A DNA stretch of 64,000 nucleotides from Acinetobacter kanungonis (GTDB lineage: Bacteria; Pseudomonadota; Gammaproteobacteria; Pseudomonadales; Moraxellaceae). The notes under the pieces are model-generated. The model was not told the DNA's origin. It worked only from the letters and a program-made list of their open reading frames with translations, and made no database searches. The stretch spans positions 388,541 to 452,540 of the forward strand of contig NZ_JAACKC010000004.1 in the NCBI RefSeq assembly GCF_009939195.1, given 5' to 3'. Numbering within the stretch: position 1 is the stretch's first letter; every line of letters starts with the position of its first letter. Position numbers and translations under genes: made by a program. Below are positions 19,842 through 29,079 of this stretch, in pieces.

Positions 19842-22079
19842 TTATCTTGGAGTAATGCCAAAACTGCTGCGTATATTGCCACCTGTAATTACCATTGTGC
19901 CTAGATTCTGTGCCCGATCTACTGTTGGGTATAAATTAACATCTGCTTTTAAGACCCCTGCTGCCTGATTAGACGGATTCAAGCGGATGTTATTGTTAAA
20001 TTTAACCTGATCTTTTTCGACCAAAATTTTCGCATTCAAATCAAGTTCACCTTGAATACGGTCGAATCCAATGGTTGCATTGTCTTGGACATTAGTAAGG
20101 TGCAAGTAGTTTTTATTGGTGGTTGCATCTGAAGCATTCAGCTTAATATTGCCTTGAATGGCTAAATGATTATCCGCGGCTGTACCAGGTAAGATCATCA
20201 ATTGTGCAGAAGAGTCCAAACGCAGTGCGAGCCCGAACAAGACATCATTGCTATTGGTAAAACTATTTGCAGGTACAAAACAGCTAAGATTAGATGTTGC
20301 AGCCGTCGCACAACCTGCGGCTTCATAACGGCTACCCGGTAGCTGCCCCAAGGCTATTTCTGCGCCCATCGCAATGACTAACCGCGGCAAGTCCAGTTTG
20401 ATTCCCGCCTGCTCCATGGCCAATACACCTTGAGTATCCATGAAGAAATCGATATTGCGCAGCCCCGTATAATAATTCACTTCTTCAGCGGTATTAAAAC
20501 TATTCGGTGCGCCATCAATCAGGATAATGGAAGTTGTTTTGGAACCTGCGGTGTCTCGACCTTGTGTCGACATGGTTAAGCCAAAACCGATTGCTTCAGC
20601 ATTGTTTGCACCATAAGTGGTGCCATAAATACCTAAATTTGCATTCAAGTTATATATGGGAATCCCCAAACCCCATGTCGCACTTTGGGTGGTAATTTGA
20701 TGGCTTGCATCATTACTATTATTGGCAATAAATTTTGAATTTCGAGCAATGGCTTGAAAATCCATACCACGTACCGCAATGGCCACGGCATTCTGCGCCT
20801 TATTACTTAAGTTATAACGATCGATGCCAGCTTGCTTACCCAATAATTTGGCAATGTTCTGCCCAATTTCAAATTCCAATGATTTGGTTTGCACGGCATT
20901 GATATAAATGTCACCAAAGTTAACATAAGCCAAACTATTGTTGTCGACTAAACTGGAGCCATTTTGAGTCCGAATTTGTAACGGCGTTAAATTACCAAAT
21001 TCTATCGCATAAGAATTTTTACCCGTATGTCCAAGCTCGAATTTGGTTCCTTCAGCTGTAACAACTCCCAATGCATTTTTTTCATCACGAGTAAAACTGG
21101 TTTTTACATTGAGATGCAGACCTGTAGAACCTGTCATTTGATTACTGGAAATAGATGAATCTTCCGCGCCACCTAAATTGGTTCGATCTGCATTCACTGA
21201 AATTTCTGCATTACGTAAACGCCCAGAAGCACCTAAACGAATAATGGAGTTGAGCTGATCCGTATTGTCATTGGCGGTATAGGATTTGGCATCACTGCCG
21301 ACATTGGTTTTATATCTAAGATCAATATTAAAACCAGGTCGGGTTTTCCCCGGATTATCCAAATCTTGAACTCGCTCCAATACCACTTCATTGATACTAC
21401 TGTCCGTAGCATTGGGTGAGCTAGTGGAAAGTACCATGCCTTTATCGGCATCTAAGTATAAATAACCCGTTCCTTTAAAATTAAAGTTAAAGTCTTTTAA
21501 AATAAACTGGTTATATTCACTGCCATTTTTGAGCGTATGGAAAATATTGGCATTCTGTAGACCAAATTCAAGGTATGCTTTGTCTTTAGAATTGAAAAGC
21601 CCACTTTTGGTTTCTAAGACAAAATTCATCGGTGAGCGATTTTGGAGTGTTAAAGCCCCCAATGTATTCTGACTGGAACAATCCGCTCCGCGTGAAGCAT
21701 CGCCACATACCGCGACTTTGCCTATATGAATATTTGCTGGATTCACCACTGCCTCTATCCGCATACCTGTTTTATTGGCATTAGTACCTACATCCAGCTT
21801 AACGCTCCCTCCAATCTTATTGTTGTCAATTTTATTGACCTCAATATTATTTAAAGACAGGTTTAAATTTCCAGAAGTCCCATTGGCAAAATTAGTATTG
21901 TCTTTCCAATTTAGTTGATCAATCGTCACTCGGTCTGTTTCATAGGTCAGGCTAATACCATCCTGTCCAGACACTTTACGCAAACTTTGATCTGAAAGGG
22001 CTTCTAAAGCCAATGCCTGCTGTGTCCATACAATACTTGAAGCCAATACACTGAGTTTTATAATTTTATTTGTACTCAT
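19842..22079 (-). CDS. Large secreted protein with LSDQSLRKVSGQDG motif (DUF6160-like), third gene
   Basis: The largest protein of the cluster, 745 residues. Signal peptide (KLSVLASSIVWTQQALA) followed by EALSDQSLRKVSGQDGISL. The remaining sequence alternates short beta-strand-like repeats rich in Asn, Gly, Asp and Thr, for example NLNLSLNNIEVNKIDNNKIGG, in the style of beta-helical or beta-barrel surface proteins. Cysteines are few (VCGDASRGADCSS, GCATAAT). AAGGAATGGTG precedes the ATG and it starts 23 bases after the previous gene. The role is unknown; secretion and surface location are inferred. Confidence 0.65.
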   Translation of the reverse strand: MSTNKIIKLSVLASSIVWTQQALALEALSDQSLRKVSGQDGISLTYETDRVTIDQLNWKDNTNFANGTSGNLNLSLNNIEVNKIDNNKIGGSVKLDVGTNANKTGMRIEAVVNPANIHIGKVAVCGDASRGADCSSQNTLGALTLQNRSPMNFVLETKSGLFNSKDKAYLEFGLQNANIFHTLKNGSEYNQFILKDFNFNFKGTGYLYLDADKGMVLSTSSPNATDSSINEVVLERVQDLDNPGKTRPGFNIDLRYKTNVGSDAKSYTANDNTDQLNSIIRLGASGRLRNAEISVNADRTNLGGAEDSSISSNQMTGSTGLHLNVKTSFTRDEKNALGVVTAEGTKFELGHTGKNSYAIEFGNLTPLQIRTQNGSSLVDNNSLAYVNFGDIYINAVQTKSLEFEIGQNIAKLLGKQAGIDRYNLSNKAQNAVAIAVRGMDFQAIARNSKFIANNSNDASHQITTQSATWGLGIPIYNLNANLGIYGTTYGANNAEAIGFGLTMSTQGRDTAGSKTTSIILIDGAPNSFNTAEEVNYYTGLRNIDFFMDTQGVLAMEQAGIKLDLPRLVIAMGAEIALGQLPGSRYEAAGCATAATSNLSCFVPANSFTNSNDVLFGLALRLDSSAQLMILPGTAADNHLAIQGNIKLNASDATTNKNYLHLTNVQDNATIGFDRIQGELDLNAKILVEKDQVKFNNNIRLNPSNQAAGVLKADVNLYPTVDRAQNLGTMVITGGNIRSSFGITPR

Positions 22080-22102
22080 TCACCATTCCTTGTGTGATTG
22101 AA

Positions 22103-22720
22103 TTAACAACGCGACGTCGAAGAAGAATTACAGCTAAAAAACTTCATGGTTCCAGACATGGCTAGATTGCCGTGCATATTCAAACCTGTGAATCCTGTTT
22201 CTAATCCACGGTCAAATACCGACTCATGTGTCGAACTATATGTGGTTTGCTTTAAATATCCTTTTTGTGCATCGCTGCTGCCCGTGTCCTTTTCAATCGC
22301 GAGTGCTTCAAAACCAAAATTCCGAATCTGAATTGGATAACCATCCAAAAACGTCAGTTTCATTGCAGTTTTATAGCCTGCACTGGTGGTCACTGTCGTA
22401 CCATCGAGTTGAAATTTATCAATTGCGACCGTTCCTTGTATTTTCTTAAATACCAGCCAATATAAATTGCCACTGGCATCTTTTCGATTACTGACATTGA
22501 AGGCTAAACGGCAAAATTCATTGCTCGCCCCGTTACAAGAATATTCATAAGGCACTTCGCTGGCATTGGTCGGTAATGTGTGGTTGAGTGAAAATGACCA
22601 ACTCAAGTCAGCACCACCTTGCCCACGTACATCCGACAATTGTGTGCTATCCAACTCGGCCAAACCCGCCCAACTGATTGAAGAACTTAAGCACAGGACA
22701 GCTAGAAAAAACGGCTTCAT
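22103..22720 (-). CDS. Small secreted protein with ELDSTQLSDVRGQGG motif, second gene
   Basis: A 205-residue exported protein: signal peptide MKPFFLAVLCLSSSISWA, then LAELDSTQLSDVRGQGGADLS, a diverged version of the cluster's motif. Cysteines at YSCNGASNEFC and FFSCNSSSTSRC at the C terminus could form disulphides. AAGGGGGAATAG precedes the start, which lies 10 bases after the stop of the first gene in the operon. No enzymatic motif is visible, and its size and composition would allow a pilin-like or surface-subunit role, but that is speculation. Confidence 0.6.
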   Translation of the reverse strand: MKPFFLAVLCLSSSISWAGLAELDSTQLSDVRGQGGADLSWSFSLNHTLPTNASEVPYEYSCNGASNEFCRLAFNVSNRKDASGNLYWLVFKKIQGTVAIDKFQLDGTTVTTSAGYKTAMKLTFLDGYPIQIRNFGFEALAIEKDTGSSDAQKGYLKQTTYSSTHESVFDRGLETGFTGLNMHGNLAMSGTMKFFSCNSSSTSRC

Positions 22721-22730
22721 CTATTCCCCC

Positions 22731-24128
22731 TTACAGCCCAGTGGTGGTAATTTTTAAATGTTGAATCAAAACCCCATCAATGGCAGCAGAACCTAAATTG
22801 GTTTTGGTCCCTGTAGGTGTTACAAAACTCACCCCAACCGCATTATTGCTGGTATCGGCTTTTAAAAATTTATTGTTATTGATAAAGCCAACTGTACCAA
22901 TGGAAATACTACTGTGGGTTGCAGTATTGCCCTGATAAGTTTGTCCCATGCTTATTGCATCACCACAGTATTGAATGTTACAAGTCGAACCTTTATAAGC
23001 CGAAGTTGTACCGCTGGCTAAGGCCGTGTAATCCGTGTAAATCTGTTGATAGACATTGGCTTTATTCGGGATGCGGGTCAGCTCAATCACAAAATTCTGA
23101 CCATCCGCAGCAGTATCCACAATAAGGGGTTGATAAACACTACCCAATACCAAATTGATATTCGGGCTATATAAATACACCCCATCATTGGCATTAAAGT
23201 TAGGGGCAGTGGTTTTAGAAATGGCAGGGGTCGTTAAATCATTATTAATATCAGTAGTTAATGCTTCTGCTGTACTGATGCGTAAAGCTTTAGAGCTGTC
23301 TTCAGTCGCTGTTGATGGATTATCATTAGTATTCAAGCGAATCAGTGCAGCTAAACCCAGCGTATTATTATAAGAGGTTGGCAATGAAGAACTCGCAGCT
23401 CCTCCCAGAGTTTGAAACAGCTTCAGATTGGATCCGTTTAGCGACAGTCCGTTTTCCACCAGTTGTAAGCGCAGACGTTGATCCAAACCATTTAAATTGG
23501 CTGGTGCGCCATTTTTTGCATCTACAGGTGCCGCAACCAAAGGATTACGCGCAAAGAAATCACCCCATAAACCTAATTTAATATTGTTGTCAGTTGCCGT
23601 ATTGGCTGCACCATCTAATACATATGGTGCTTCCAAGGATAAATAGCTAAAGTCTTGTGCAACCCCAGCAAAGTCATACACCACACGGTTGGCAGTCGTG
23701 CTGATGGATTTCACACTAAATACCCAAGGATTGGTTTCTTGCCCCCAGTGAAAACCAAGGTTACTAAAGCGGGAGTTTAGATTGTTGTCTGATGCAGATA
23801 AGGCTAAACCATACAAAAACACATCTGCTTTTTTGGCACCTGCTGTTTTAGCAGTCTCTGAAAGCGGACCTACAGGTATGAAACGGATAAAGCCCGTATC
23901 ATAATTTCGGTTCGCTAAACGACTTTGATTCTGTGCAGCCGTCAGACCATCTTCCGCGGTTTGAAATACCATTTTGAAATTTTCAGGCAGAATGGCAATC
24001 CCTTCACCTGTCGAATTACTTAGAGCTTGATCTGACAGTGCTTCTAAAGCAAAACTATATGTATAACAAAGACTCAGCATGCTGGTGAGCATTGTTTTAC
24101 GCAAAATTGTCGTATGCCGATCCGTCAT
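22731..24128 (-). CDS. Secreted protein with EALSDQALSNSTGEG motif (DUF6160-like), first gene
   Basis: A 465-residue protein. N-terminal basic stretch and hydrophobic core (MLTSMLSLCYTYSFA) form a signal peptide, then EALSDQALSNSTGEGIAIL. The body is beta-rich, with a Cys pair STCNIQYCGD near residue 390. It opens a four-gene unit in which each gene starts within 10-26 bases of the previous stop. AAGGAAGG stands just before the ATG. The long AT-rich upstream region (24129-24360) probably contains the promoter. Function unknown; the family is widespread in Acinetobacter and other gammaproteobacteria. Confidence 0.63.
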   Translation of the reverse strand: MTDRHTTILRKTMLTSMLSLCYTYSFALEALSDQALSNSTGEGIAILPENFKMVFQTAEDGLTAAQNQSRLANRNYDTGFIRFIPVGPLSETAKTAGAKKADVFLYGLALSASDNNLNSRFSNLGFHWGQETNPWVFSVKSISTTANRVVYDFAGVAQDFSYLSLEAPYVLDGAANTATDNNIKLGLWGDFFARNPLVAAPVDAKNGAPANLNGLDQRLRLQLVENGLSLNGSNLKLFQTLGGAASSSLPTSYNNTLGLAALIRLNTNDNPSTATEDSSKALRISTAEALTTDINNDLTTPAISKTTAPNFNANDGVYLYSPNINLVLGSVYQPLIVDTAADGQNFVIELTRIPNKANVYQQIYTDYTALASGTTSAYKGSTCNIQYCGDAISMGQTYQGNTATHSSISIGTVGFINNNKFLKADTSNNAVGVSFVTPTGTKTNLGSAAIDGVLIQHLKITTTGL

Positions 24129-24282
24129 CGCGACCTTCCTTGTTATTTGATGCTCCGCATCATTATTTTGTTCATCCTAGACTTGGTTATGCTTTGTTTT
24201 ACTGTCAAATGTGACCCTGAGGGAAACATTTCACCAAGACATTTTTAATCCTCATTATGCTGAATAATTACACGATTGCAAA

Positions 24283-24311
24283 AAAATCTCGGAAAATGTC
24301 TGCATTTTCCG
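24283..24311 (-). terminator. Possible second terminator between dcd and the secreted-protein operon
   Basis: CGGAAAATG / CATTTTCCG stem with a 4-base loop. On the minus strand it is followed by AGATTTTTTT. It could back up the dcd terminator, or be an operator for the downstream operon. Confidence 0.4.
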
Positions 24312-24362
24312 ATGAATGAAGCATTGATAAATAAGGTGCTGAATGCTTATTTCAGGAAATAA

Positions 24363-24394
24363 AAAAACCTATTTGTCTGAACAAATAGGTTTTT
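24363..24394. terminator. Terminator of dcd
   Basis: A 13-bp perfect stem AAAACCTATTTGT / ACAAATAGGTTTT with loop CTGA, 27 bases beyond the dcd stop on the minus strand. A/T tracts flank both sides. Confidence 0.85.
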
Positions 24395-24420
24395 GGGCTG
24401 CTTCAAAATCGAAGGAAAAA

Positions 24421-24990
24421 TTAAGCCTTCGGTAAAGTTACACCTGTTTGACCTTGATACTTACCACCACGGTCTTTATAAGAGGTTTCACACACTTCAT
24501 CACTTTCAAAGAACAGCATTTGTGCGACGCCTTCACCCGCATAAATACGAGCAGGCAAATTTGTGGTATTGGAAAACTCAAGTGTCACGTGACCTTCCCA
24601 CTCAGGTTCCAATGGCGTCACGTTCACAATAATACCGCAGCGTGCATAAGTCGATTTACCTAAGCATACCGTGAGGACATTACGCGGAATACGGAAATAT
24701 TCGACTGTACGTGCTAAAGCAAAAGAGTTTGGCGGAATAATACAAACATCCGACTCGATATCAATAAAGCTTTTTTCATCGAAATGTTTTGGATCGACAA
24801 TTGCAGAGTGAACATTGGTGAACACTTTAAATTCACGTGCACAGCGAACGTCGTAACCATAACTCGATACGCCATAAGAAATGAGCTTTTCGCCATTCTC
24901 ATCAAAACGCACCTGATTTTCAGCATACGGTTCAATCATGCCGTGTTTTTCGCTCATTTCGCGAATCCAACGATCAGACTTTATAGCCAT
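24421..24990 (-). CDS. dcd: dCTP deaminase
   Basis: Converts dCTP to dUTP, feeding dTMP synthesis. At 189 residues it has the normal length of the trimeric Dcd enzymes. Conserved features: SDRWIREM near the start, [10 protein letters not shown], the nucleotide-binding stretch [10 protein letters not shown], and the catalytic block [13 protein letters not shown] with its Glu; [10 protein letters not shown] and the flexible C-terminal [14 protein letters not shown] lid follow. The ATG at 24990 gives the family N terminus. It is monocistronic with its own terminator. Confidence 0.95.
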   Translation of the reverse strand: MAIKSDRWIREMSEKHGMIEPYAENQVRFDENGEKLISYGVSSYGYDVRCAREFKVFTNVHSAIVDPKHFDEKSFIDIESDVCIIPPNSFALARTVEYFRIPRNVLTVCLGKSTYARCGIIVNVTPLEPEWEGHVTLEFSNTTNLPARIYAGEGVAQMLFFESDEVCETSYKDRGGKYQGQTGVTLPKA

Positions 24991-25118
24991 TCTTCTATTT
25001 CCAAAACTTGAATCAATTCTTGCGCTGTACTTTAACTTAATTCAGCCTTAATGGAAATACGAACGCCCCTGAACACATCATCTTTGCAGATGTGGCAAGG
25101 ACAAACGCAGCAACATCA

Positions 25119-25712
25119 TTACAGACTCAGAAGTGCAGAATAACTAAGCGGAATAGAAAAACTCACCAAAACAATCGAGGCGGTTTTTTGAAGATTGGAC
25201 TTGGTCAACCAGCGTACTCGATTGGTTGCCAAAATAGAGCCTATGAAGGTCCAGAAAAAGGCAATCGGAACAAGTAGGATGAGAAAAACCAGCATATGGG
25301 CCACATAGGCATCTGCTCTGATCCAAACAATGGCTGGGAAAATTGCTGATGCAAAAAGTAATGCTTTGGGATTTAACAACGTTGCAAGGAACAGTTCACG
25401 CGCACGGATGCTCGGCTGAGTAAAGCTCTCTTCAACATCCGCAGTTTTCCAGAGCTTAATTGCCAAAAATAGAATATAAGCAGCACTAAACAGTTTGAGC
25501 AAGGTCGGAATTAAGGGGTAATGCCGAGAAACCGTGCCAATAATAACACCCCAAACGGTAATCGAGATGAGATAGCCAAAGGCTTCGGCAGGAATAAGAC
25601 GAAAAGATTTGCGAATGCCAACTTGAATGCCAGATGATGCAAGCAGTGTATTGGTTGGACCAGGGGTTAATAATAGCGAAACCACCAATCCTATAAAGAA
25701 CAATGAAACCAT
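25119..25712 (-). CDS. LysE/RhtB-family amino-acid exporter
   Basis: Polytopic membrane protein of 197 residues with the family N terminus LVVSLLLTPGPTNTLLASSG, the conserved P-x-E-x-x-G-Y segment (IPAEAFGYLISI) and five to six hydrophobic helices. LysE/RhtB proteins export amino acids or related metabolites; the substrate cannot be predicted. GAGGTGAG lies directly upstream of the ATG. It is divergent from the DUF2062 gene, and neither neighbour points to a pathway. Confidence 0.8.
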   Translation of the reverse strand: MVSLFFIGLVVSLLLTPGPTNTLLASSGIQVGIRKSFRLIPAEAFGYLISITVWGVIIGTVSRHYPLIPTLLKLFSAAYILFLAIKLWKTADVEESFTQPSIRARELFLATLLNPKALLFASAIFPAIVWIRADAYVAHMLVFLILLVPIAFFWTFIGSILATNRVRWLTKSNLQKTASIVLVSFSIPLSYSALLSL

Positions 25713-26084
25713 ACGCTCACCTCACATTTGAGTGAATGCAGCCTAGTTCAATTGATTCAATATAGCAAAAAAATAATTGTAAAGGAAAACCGCTATCTGA
25801 CTAGCATTTGCACACTAAACAATTATAAATCAAATAATTACAGTAAAAATGTAACACAAAACCTTAAAGTCATTCTGTAAGAATATATTTCACTTTTAAC
25901 TTGAAATTTGTGTTTTAAATCTCATTAAATATAAGGTAGATTCATGAATAAACGATTTTTTTAAGTTTATTTTCAGTTTTAGGCGTGAAACTTCTGCATA
26001 TTTCCTTACAGCTGTTAAGGGAATTGAACTATCGTTTCACCCCCAAATCATGCACAATACCCTGTCCTGAAAAGCTGATTTCGC
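25713..26084. other. Divergent intergenic region, LysE-type gene / DUF2062 gene
   Basis: About 370 AT-rich bases that must contain the promoters of both divergent genes. I see no RNA gene, no hairpin terminator and no credible ORF; the plus-strand frame at 25985-26299 overlaps the DUF2062 gene and looks like a shadow. Confidence 0.5.
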
Positions 26085-26621
26085 ATGGCAAAGAAATTTT
26101 TCCAATCTTGGCTTCCCTCTCCCGAAAAAGTCAACCAACTCAAATTTATGCGGATTTTTGGTCAACGCACCTTAAATCCCGTGCTTTGGTACGTCAATCG
26201 AAAATCTATTTCTCATGCGGTCTTTATTGGAACGTTCTGGGGCATTTTGCCTGTTCCTTTTCACAGTGTCTTTATTGTTCTGACCGTCTTACTGATTGAA
26301 GTCAATTTACCGCTCAGTTTGACGCTGGCATGGTTGTCTAATCCGCTTACCGTTGTACCTATTTTATATCTGGGTTTTTGGCTGGGCAGTAAGATATTCC
26401 AAGTCAACATGATTGATAAAGATATGATTTTAGGCGTACTGCATCAAATTTTGAACTGGATTAAAAATTTTGGGCATGGACATATAGACTTGCATCTCGC
26501 CAAAATTTTGGTGACTGGACTGGTGCTTGAAGCGTTGTTGGCTGCGCTGCTGCTCTATCTCAGTACTCGGATTATTTGGCGCTGGACTGTCCTGCGTAAA
26601 TGGAATAAACGCGTGCAATAA
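26085..26621 (+). CDS. DUF2062 domain membrane protein
   Basis: Protein of 178 residues with the DUF2062 pattern. A short basic N terminus is followed by the signature SISHAVFIGTFWGILPVPFHSVF, then two hydrophobic segments (LTLAWLSNPLTVVPILYLGFWLGSKIF region) and a C-terminal membrane helix (LVLEALLAALLLYLSTRI) with a basic tail. The function of the family is not known. The ATG at 26085 is the best available start, but the ribosome binding site is weak. It converges on apbC with a shared terminator. Confidence 0.8.
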   Translation: MAKKFFQSWLPSPEKVNQLKFMRIFGQRTLNPVLWYVNRKSISHAVFIGTFWGILPVPFHSVFIVLTVLLIEVNLPLSLTLAWLSNPLTVVPILYLGFWLGSKIFQVNMIDKDMILGVLHQILNWIKNFGHGHIDLHLAKILVTGLVLEALLAALLLYLSTRIIWRWTVLRKWNKRVQ

Positions 26622-26646
26622 TACAATCGCCATTTATATAACTATT

Positions 26647-26677
26647 AAAAAAAGGATGTCTTAAGACATCCTTTTTT
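26647..26677. terminator. Bidirectional terminator between the DUF2062 gene and apbC
   Basis: AAAAAAAGGATGTC / GACATCCTTTTTT stem with loop TTAA, placed between two convergent genes. Confidence 0.88.
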
Positions 26678-26685
26678 CTGTTAAT

Positions 26686-27939
26686 TTAAAAAATACGATT
26701 CTTGTCTTTTTCTGCTTTTGTTAACTTCTCTGCAATTTTTTCTGCAATGGCTAAATAGCTTTCCGCAGCAGCATCTCCTGCAATGACCGACGGCTGACCT
26801 GCATCTGCATTTTCACGAATTTTTGCATCTAAAGGTAAACGTCCTAAAAGCGGAATGTGATATTGCTCAGACAATTTATCACCGCCACCTGTACCAAAAA
26901 TTTGTTCTTCGAATCCGCAATTTGAACAGATATGGGTCGACATGTTTTCAATGACGCCCATCACTGGAATCTGTACACGGTTAAACAGCTCAATTCCTTT
27001 GGTTGCATCCATGAGTGCCACGTTTTGTGGTGTGGTGACAATAATGGCACCCGTTACAGGAATACGCTGTGCAAGGGTCAATTGAATATCTCCTGTACCC
27101 GGTGGCATATCAATCACAAGCACATCCAAATCTGGCCATAAGGTTTGATTGAACAATTGCATCAGCGCACCCGTGGCTTTAGGACCACGCCATGCCACTG
27201 GGGTATTGTGATCACCCGTCAAATGCCCAATCGAAAGTACCGCAAGACCATAAGCGTCGAGCGGAACAAAGTTTTCCGCCTCGATCATTGGGGTTTTACC
27301 TGCATTGCCTAACATAGTTGGAATACTTGGACCATAAATGTCGGCATCTAGTACACCTACTTTTAATCCCAATTGCTGTAATGCCAACGCCAGATTGACC
27401 GTCGTGGTCGATTTACCGACACCACCTTTACCCGAAGACACCAAAATCACATTTTGAATACGTGGATGTTTAGGCACATCACGTTGTTGCGGTGCAGCCT
27501 TGGCAATTGGTGGATTATTCGGATCGGTTTCTGTTTCAGTCTGAGCTGGGGCAGCAGCATCCATCACAGGAGGTAAATTGCTTTTTTCATTTTTGGCAGG
27601 TGTAGAACAGCTCTCGCCTTGGGCATGGTCATGTCCACAGCCACCCGTCTTGTGTCCAGTCTTTTGCTGAATCACATGCATATTCAGTTCCTGAATGCCA
27701 CATTTTTCGAGGGCATCTGCCAAATCATCATGGATTTGCTGCAAATGATCGGCTTCTTCAGGATAGGTATTAATGGTGATTTGTAAAACTCGACCTTGTA
27801 CATTAATTTGCGAGATACGATCTTTTAAGGCGTGATTTGAATTCGGCAAAATGTACTGCTGCAAAACCTGCTGGATTTCTTCTTCTTTCACCTCCTGCGC
27901 AGGCGAAAAAACAGATTTAAGTGAAGAAAGCCACGACAT
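26686..27939 (-). CDS. apbC: ApbC/Mrp family iron-sulfur cluster carrier ATPase
   Basis: A 417-residue P-loop ATPase thought to hold and transfer Fe-S clusters in the cytoplasm. The N-terminal third is a diverged MIP18/DUF59-like domain (residues 20-90). The deviant Walker A SSGKGGVGKST is at 168-178, Walker B-like VLVIDMPPGTGD follows, and the cluster-binding CxxC is in HICSNCGFEE. An unusual Cys/His stretch, GCGHDHAQGESC (about 100-111), sits in the linker between the domains and could bind metal. AGTAAATGTATG-type sequence precedes the start; no neighbours suggest a specific client. Confidence 0.9.
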   Translation of the reverse strand: MSWLSSLKSVFSPAQEVKEEEIQQVLQQYILPNSNHALKDRISQINVQGRVLQITINTYPEEADHLQQIHDDLADALEKCGIQELNMHVIQQKTGHKTGGCGHDHAQGESCSTPAKNEKSNLPPVMDAAAPAQTETETDPNNPPIAKAAPQQRDVPKHPRIQNVILVSSGKGGVGKSTTTVNLALALQQLGLKVGVLDADIYGPSIPTMLGNAGKTPMIEAENFVPLDAYGLAVLSIGHLTGDHNTPVAWRGPKATGALMQLFNQTLWPDLDVLVIDMPPGTGDIQLTLAQRIPVTGAIIVTTPQNVALMDATKGIELFNRVQIPVMGVIENMSTHICSNCGFEEQIFGTGGGDKLSEQYHIPLLGRLPLDAKIRENADAGQPSVIAGDAAAESYLAIAEKIAEKLTKAEKDKNRIF

Positions 27940-28254
27940 ACATTTACTCCAAGTCTGGATATACAGCTGAATGGCATAGTTTAACGGTTATTTTCAATCA
28001 GGTTAAGCGTTGTACTACGTTGCTTTTTAAATCAGGGGTTAAAAACCAAGTAATTTTGTCAGATTTTAAGCAAAAATCTTTTATAGATACACAAGCCGCT
28101 TTTTGATTTCATCAACCCATGCGCTGAGATTGGTCTGAAATAACAAATCTCCTGATGATAGCCACCCTATTTCCGCCTAGATTGGATAGATCACAGCATC
28201 AATCACCACTTTTAAAAATTATAAAGTGCTGCTGAATCACACGGGGCATCGCTT
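27940..28254. other. Divergent intergenic region, apbC / 28255 gene
   Basis: About 315 bases of promoter region for two divergent genes. No RNA gene, clear hairpin or extra ORF with a ribosome binding site is evident. Confidence 0.45.
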
Positions 28255-28557
28255 ATGAAATTACCACTTCTGCTTTTTCTGGGTCTGACATTTTCCCCTG
28301 TGCTGAAAGCTGAAACTTTTCAAGCTTCAAGTGTCAAAACGGCTTCAGGCAGCACCATTCAAGTTGGGGACAGCTTTCATGATCTGGTGACGCGCATGGG
28401 ACAATCACCCAGCTCGATGAGTCTCTATACCTTTACCGAAAATCAGAAACAATACCGAGCCATGCGTTATGTCTATGAAATAGAGGGAAAGCAGTATTTT
28501 TTGACGATCGTGGATAACCTCATTCGTCAAATTGAATGGATCAGTCTTGATCCCTGA
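28255..28557 (+). CDS. Small secreted protein, SmpA/DUF2845-like fold suspected
   Basis: 100 residues with a signal peptide (KLPLLLFLGLTFSPVLKA, probable cleavage at KAE). The mature part reads GSTIQVGDSFHDLVTRMGQSP, then YVYEIEGKQYFLTIVDNLIRQIEW. The pattern of a conserved GDS-x6-MG motif followed by strands resembles small beta-alpha periplasmic proteins of the BamE/SmpA and DUF2845 type. I do not recognise a specific family with confidence and give no function. Confidence 0.6.
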   Translation: MKLPLLLFLGLTFSPVLKAETFQASSVKTASGSTIQVGDSFHDLVTRMGQSPSSMSLYTFTENQKQYRAMRYVYEIEGKQYFLTIVDNLIRQIEWISLDP

Positions 28558-28605
28558 ACTCACTCAACATCCATGCCGAGTGAGCAATGATGACCACAAT
28601 AAAAA

Positions 28606-29079
28606 TTAAGATTGATCGTGATCATCTTTCTTGAATTTGTTCAGGGTATCGGTTGCCGCTTTTTTCAATTCATCAAACTTTTCAGTCGCTTGAACTTTCA
28701 ATTCGTCAAATTTAACCGAAGCTTCCTGTTTAAGCTCTGCCGATTTCACCTTGGCTTCATCCAATAGATGGCTGGCTTCTGCTTTTAAATGTTCATAGGT
28801 TTCCTGTGCCTGATGCTGTACTTCTGCCCACTTGGCTTTGGCATCTTCAATGGTGCTATCAAACCCTGCATCTTCATCCGCAGCCTGTTGCTCGTCCAGT
28901 TTCTGCTTCACATCATCCAGTTTTTGTTCTGCATCTTGTTTCACTTCGGCAGCAGCACTTTTTAAATCCTCAATGGCCTTTTCACCTTCGGCTTGTGCAT
29001 CTTGTGCGGCTTGTTTCAGGTCATCGCCAAGTTCCGCAGCCTTATCTTTTAATTCATCAATTTTATTTTCAACGGTCAT
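28606..29079 (-). CDS. Ala/Lys/Glu-rich helical protein (LEA- or apolipoprotein-like)
   Basis: A 157-residue, highly charged protein made of heptad and 11-mer-like repeats: KDKAAELGDDLKQAAQDAQ, then repeated AELKQEASVKFDELK and ATEKFDELKKAATDT units. No signal peptide and no hydrophobic core, so a long amphipathic helix or coiled coil is expected. Such proteins are often stress-related, but nothing here proves that. AAGGTG lies 7 bases before the ATG. The low-complexity sequence also creates long shadow frames on the plus strand. Confidence 0.6.
   Translation of the reverse strand: MTVENKIDELKDKAAELGDDLKQAAQDAQAEGEKAIEDLKSAAAEVKQDAEQKLDDVKQKLDEQQAADEDAGFDSTIEDAKAKWAEVQHQAQETYEHLKAEASHLLDEAKVKSAELKQEASVKFDELKVQATEKFDELKKAATDTLNKFKKDDHDQS

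Noticed and set aside
25985-26299. 104-residue ORF overlapping the DUF2062 gene
   Set aside because: Out of frame with a recognisable gene over most of its length; not protein-like in composition.
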